Assembly: GCF_042100115.1 (NCBI RefSeq)
Contig: NC_091273.1
Coordinates: forward strand, 4,092,001 to 4,156,000
Reading direction: 5' to 3'
DNA length: 64,000 nucleotides
Origin: Alternaria dauci
Lineage: Eukaryota > Ascomycota > Dothideomycetes > Pleosporales > Pleosporaceae
Of the stretch, positions 61,141 through 64,000 are shown in pieces. A program made the position numbers and the translations under genes. A model generated the notes under the pieces. The model had not been told where the DNA came from and did not search any database. It saw only the letters and a program-made list of their open reading frames with translations. The first letter of the stretch is position 1. Each line of letters opens with the position of its first letter.

Positions 61141-62922
61141 ATGGCTGTCGACTTTTCGAGCGACTCGCCTCTGGCGATGCAGCTGCAGCAGGTGGTCCAG
61201 CCCAAGCTCGCCGAGTTTGGATGGACAACCGGCGGCGAAGACACGACGCTGTTCGAGTACATTCTTCTTATGCTGGCCAACGACAAGAACGAAGCGCAGG
61301 TCGCATCAGAACTCTCAAACGACTTGCTCGACCTGGGTCCGGAGAACACAGAGACACAGCAGTTTGCGCAGTGGTTATTCGAGCAGATCGAGCACCTGAA
61401 GCAGGCCAACGGCGGCAATGCACAAGTCTCGCAGTCGATCGAGAACCAGATGGACGGCACATCAAATGACAACTCGGCAGCAGCGCAGGATACAGACATG
61501 GAAGGCGCGTCAGAAGGACAAGGCAATATGTATGAGACCACCCTGACTCCCCGCCCCTTTGGCGCAGCCACTCGTGCGAGAAATTGCTCAAAGGAGACCA
61601 CGCAAGCACGCAAACGCCGATTCAAGCCGGGCTCAAAGCATGCAGTGGCTCTTCTGCGCTCCCAATTCTTCGCATGCCGCAATGAACAGATGCTAACCGT
61701 GAACAGTCCTACAGGTCCCAAAGCTATGCGCAACGGCAGCGGCGCCCAAGCAGCACGTCCAGCGCGCGGCGGTCGGATGCTCAACCAACTTAACAAGAAC
61801 ATGGACCGCAACAGCGACTCAGTATTACACCGTGTACGTGGCGCCGGCGGTGGCGTTGGCAGGGTAAACGCACACGCCCGTGATCCACCAAAAGGTCCAC
61901 GAGGCCAGAACATTGGTCGCGGAATCGAGGCCATGGCGAACGGCCGTGGTATGGGCAACGCCAACATGAACATGGGGCAAAACAACATTGGCATGAACGG
62001 TATGGGCATGGGCGGTATGCCGGGAATGCCCATGCCGGGAATGGGTGGCCAGAACAACATGCCAGGCATTGGCCTGAACCCGCAACAGCAAATGGCACTC
62101 ATGCAGATGTACGAGCAACAGGCGCAGATGATGCAGCAGATCTTCTCCGGCGGCCAGCCCGCTGGCTTTGTCAATCCCAATTTCCACAACAACCGCAATG
62201 GCCCTAAGAAGCCATTACATCAGCGCATAGATCGGTCACACCAGGGCGGCAGAGGCATGAACCCGAACGCCAAACCTTTCCAGAAGAAGGAGGGCGAGGA
62301 CGAGACCATGGCCGACGGCCCAACTGGAGAGAACGGCAGCGGTATGGACGTCGAACTGCCTTCCGGGCGCCCAGATCCCTCGAACACCATGTGTAAATTC
62401 AACCTGCGATGCAGCAACCCTGACTGCCACTTTGTGCACCAGTCGCCCGCCGCGACACCTGGCACTCCTGTCGACATGAACGATACGTGCGATTTTGGAG
62501 CGGCGTGTAAGAATAAGAAGTGTGTTGGCAAGCACCCGTCGCCCGCGCAGCGACAGAAGTTTCAGTCAGAGCAGGAGTGTGCTTTCTGGCCCAACTGCCG
62601 CGATCCCTCGTCCTGCCCTTACAAGCACCCTACTGCAAAGCCATGTCACAACGGCGCTGACTGCACCGTTGAGGGTTGCAAATTTGGCCACAGTACCATT
62701 ATGTGCAAGTTCAACCCCTGTTTGAACCCCCGCTGCTTGTATAAGCACGAGCCCGGCCAAAAGAAGAACACCACCAATGTGTGGGTTGCGCCCAAAGAGG
62801 GTGAGCATGTTAGCGAGAGGAAGTTTGTTGATGAGGAGCAAAAGGAGGAGCTCATCATCCCTGGCAAGGACCAGGAGATGCAACAGGCCCCGGCGAACGA
62901 GAGTGTGGATGTGCAGTCATAG
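61141..62922 (+). CDS. NAB2: Nab2/ZC3H14-type poly(A)-binding CCCH zinc-finger protein
   Basis: Two exons (61141-61529, 61707-62922) give 534 residues. Residues 1-95 are the Nab2 PWI-like N-terminal domain that docks on the nuclear pore. After splicing, QGNIPTGPKAMRNG is restored. An Arg/Gly and Met/Gly/Asn-rich region follows, with a Gln-rich stretch near the middle. Five CCCH fingers lie in the C-terminal third: CKFNLRCSNPDCHFVH, CDFGAACKNKKCVGKH, CAFWPNCRDPSSCPYKH, CHNGADCTVEGCKFGH and CKFNPCLNPRCLYKH. The protein binds poly(A) tails, limits their length and helps mRNA export. The 177-nt intron is a multiple of three and has no in-frame stop, so an unspliced mRNA would also be translated, with 59 extra residues. 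Confidence 0.9.
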   Translation: MAVDFSSDSPLAMQLQQVVQPKLAEFGWTTGGEDTTLFEYILLMLANDKNEAQVASELSNDLLDLGPENTETQQFAQWLFEQIEHLKQANGGNAQVSQSIENQMDGTSNDNSAAAQDTDMEGASEGQGNMYETTLTPRPFGAATRARNCSKETTQARKRRFKPGSKHAVALLRSQFFACRNEQMLTVNSPTGPKAMRNGSGAQAARPARGGRMLNQLNKNMDRNSDSVLHRVRGAGGGVGRVNAHARDPPKGPRGQNIGRGIEAMANGRGMGNANMNMGQNNIGMNGMGMGGMPGMPMPGMGGQNNMPGIGLNPQQQMALMQMYEQQAQMMQQIFSGGQPAGFVNPNFHNNRNGPKKPLHQRIDRSHQGGRGMNPNAKPFQKKEGEDETMADGPTGENGSGMDVELPSGRPDPSNTMCKFNLRCSNPDCHFVHQSPAATPGTPVDMNDTCDFGAACKNKKCVGKHPSPAQRQKFQSEQECAFWPNCRDPSSCPYKHPTAKPCHNGADCTVEGCKFGHSTIMCKFNPCLNPRCLYKHEPGQKKNTTNVWVAPKEGEHVSERKFVDEEQKEELIIPGKDQEMQQAPANESVDVQS

Positions 62923-63730
62923 AAGGACTCTGGATGGTTTGAAGTGATCAAGGGCGGTGGATATGATACCATTGAGACGCAGATGGAAGGTGCCATTGGC
63001 TGGGAACGTAGAGCATTGTACATTAAGTCCGGCGTTGGAGTTGGTGGCATTGCCCCGACTTGAGGAGAGAATTACTGTTTCTGGCGGCCCTTTGGGGCTG
63101 CATTCTTCTCCTTACAGATTTGCGTCCTCATGCGTGACATCTGAGACTCTCTAACATGTACCCTGGAGCTTACCCACTATTGTATGTTCATGTGATGATG
63201 GAGAAAAACATTGTGTACGCCACAGAGTACGTGACGAGCGCGTAGGAGCACATGCCGAATCAAGAGTAAGAACAGGTTCAGCCACGATGCAGAGTATATG
63301 CATGGTGCCGGATAAGACGGGAAAACGGGCCTCGGAAGTATGGCGATGGGCGCTCGCGGGAGAAAACCACGACGAATGGGGCTTAGCCAATCTGCCACGC
63401 CTACTCAGCCACCCTCTTTCGTACGCCGCGACATCTGGTGTGTGATCAACTCCGCATTCTACCCATTCTCTGACCATCTGTCACTCCTTCCTTCTACTTA
63501 TTCACACTCTGCTTTCTGTACACGCACCGTTCGTTCTTTCCTTCTTCACCTTTCTTCTCGGACGATCCGTCATCATCCCGGAAGCAAACACCCAACAAAG
63601 TCCGATCGACAGCTGAGGAGAGATTGCCCAGCTTCGCCGCTCAGTAATACAACGTAGCAGCCTTCTTATTCTCCAAGGGGCTCGTCTTTCTCACACCACA
63701 CACTCTCTCTCACCTACACACATCGCCAGC
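62923..63730. other. Intergenic: 3' flank of NAB2 and leader of the next gene
   Basis: 808 bp. The last 250 bp are strongly C/T-rich with CACACACTCTCTCTCACC just before the next start codon, typical of a highly expressed fungal gene. Confidence 0.55.
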
Positions 63731-64000
63731 ATGTCTAAGCCATATGTACGTCTTCACATCCGTCAGCACCTCCTGTCGCAATGCGCGCCGACAAACTATC
63801 TCCTTCCTGTCGCGAAACCATCAGCGTACTAACAATCATGTAGGACCAAGGCGCACCGCCCGCCTACCCTCAACAAGCCCACCATGATGCCGGCCCAGCC
63901 CCCGGCGGCATGCAACCCTCATACTACAACCAGGGCGGCGGCGCACCAGACTACTACGGCGGCAGCCCGAACCCCTACCAACAAGGCCCGCCGCAAGGCC
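63731..64000 (+). CDS. N-terminus of a Pro/Gln/Gly/Tyr-rich protein (gene continues past the edge)
   Basis: Exon 1 (63731-63745) encodes MSKPY. A 98-nt intron with a perfect TACTAAC branch sequence ends at 63843, and exon 2 (from 63844) reads DQGAPPAYPQQAHHDAGP and further Pro, Gln, Gly and Tyr residues to the window edge. The composition and opening resemble the N-terminus of small fungal CYSTM-type or related stress-membrane proteins, in which a Cys-rich hydrophobic end would follow, but that end is not in the window. The identification is therefore tentative; the gene itself is well supported by the leader and splice sites. Confidence 0.7.

Noticed and set aside
60855..61469. 204-residue plus-strand frame overlapping the NAB2 start
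   Set aside because: Different phase from NAB2, Arg/Ala-rich, no domain; explained as a shadow of the leader and first exon.
61092..62198. 368-residue open frame on the minus strand over NAB2
   Set aside because: It is antisense to the strongly supported NAB2 exons; its Met/Pro/Cys-rich composition is the mirror of the Gly/Met/Gln coding sequence and it lacks a domain.

Overview
The window is nuclear DNA of a filamentous ascomycete. Supporting signs are short GT-AG introns (mostly 48-80 nt) with CTAAC-type branch sequences close to the acceptor, C/T-rich leaders before start codons, and fungus-specific families (Pth11-type receptor, CFEM-like protein, Rom2-type Rho GEF, Nab2, DUF6604, siderophore MFS transporter). 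Gene content fits a Dothideomycete such as a member of the Pleosporales, but that placement is inference. No ribosomal RNA, convincing tRNA, virus, CRISPR or intact transposon was seen.

Layout. 0-2.1 kb: edge of a minus-strand gene, then a siderophore-iron MFS transporter. 2.4-10.5 kb, all minus: LtrA-like membrane protein, secreted GH43 glycosidase, class V PLP enzyme, MYND-finger protein. 10.7-15.2 kb: a DUF6604 gene broken by an in-frame TGA, divergent from an F-box gene. 15.6-21.5 kb, minus: FucP-type sugar transporter, a 2.4 kb gene-free stretch, a Baeyer-Villiger-type monooxygenase. 22.5-29.6 kb, plus: a 1650-residue Rho GEF (DEP-like, DH, PH, CNH), a CFEM-like single-pass membrane protein with an unclear 5' end, a possible small Arg-tailed membrane protein. 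31.3-38.8 kb: amino-acid permease, a doubtful small gene, a RanBP2-type zinc-finger protein, a Dal5/Tna1-type transporter. 39-42 kb: CCDC97-like protein (minus) and a membrane-anchored spermidine-synthase-fold protein (plus) from one divergent promoter. 42-50 kb: gene-poor, with a (CTA)n microsatellite and a HAL-type protein kinase. 50-56 kb, minus: an orphan protein, protoporphyrinogen oxidase, an SR splicing factor. 56-64 kb: BBE-type FAD oxidase, Pth11-like receptor, Nab2, and the start of a Pro/Gln/Tyr-rich protein.

The genes do not form one pathway. Themes are nutrient acquisition (iron, sugar, amino acid and organic-anion transporters, GH43), signalling (Rho GEF, HAL kinase, receptor) and RNA processing (SR protein, Nab2, CCDC97). 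I see no convincing biosynthetic cluster. The most unusual items are an 85-nt foldback with a continuous 18-bp arm in the short gap between two convergent genes (38796-38880), the single nonsense codon in the DUF6604 gene, a stop-free 177-nt intron in NAB2, a NAGNAG acceptor plus a long first intron in the SR gene, and a frame conflict in the CFEM domain.

Intron borders were set by hand from splice motifs and from continuity of protein families. Spans given for genes run from start codon to stop codon.
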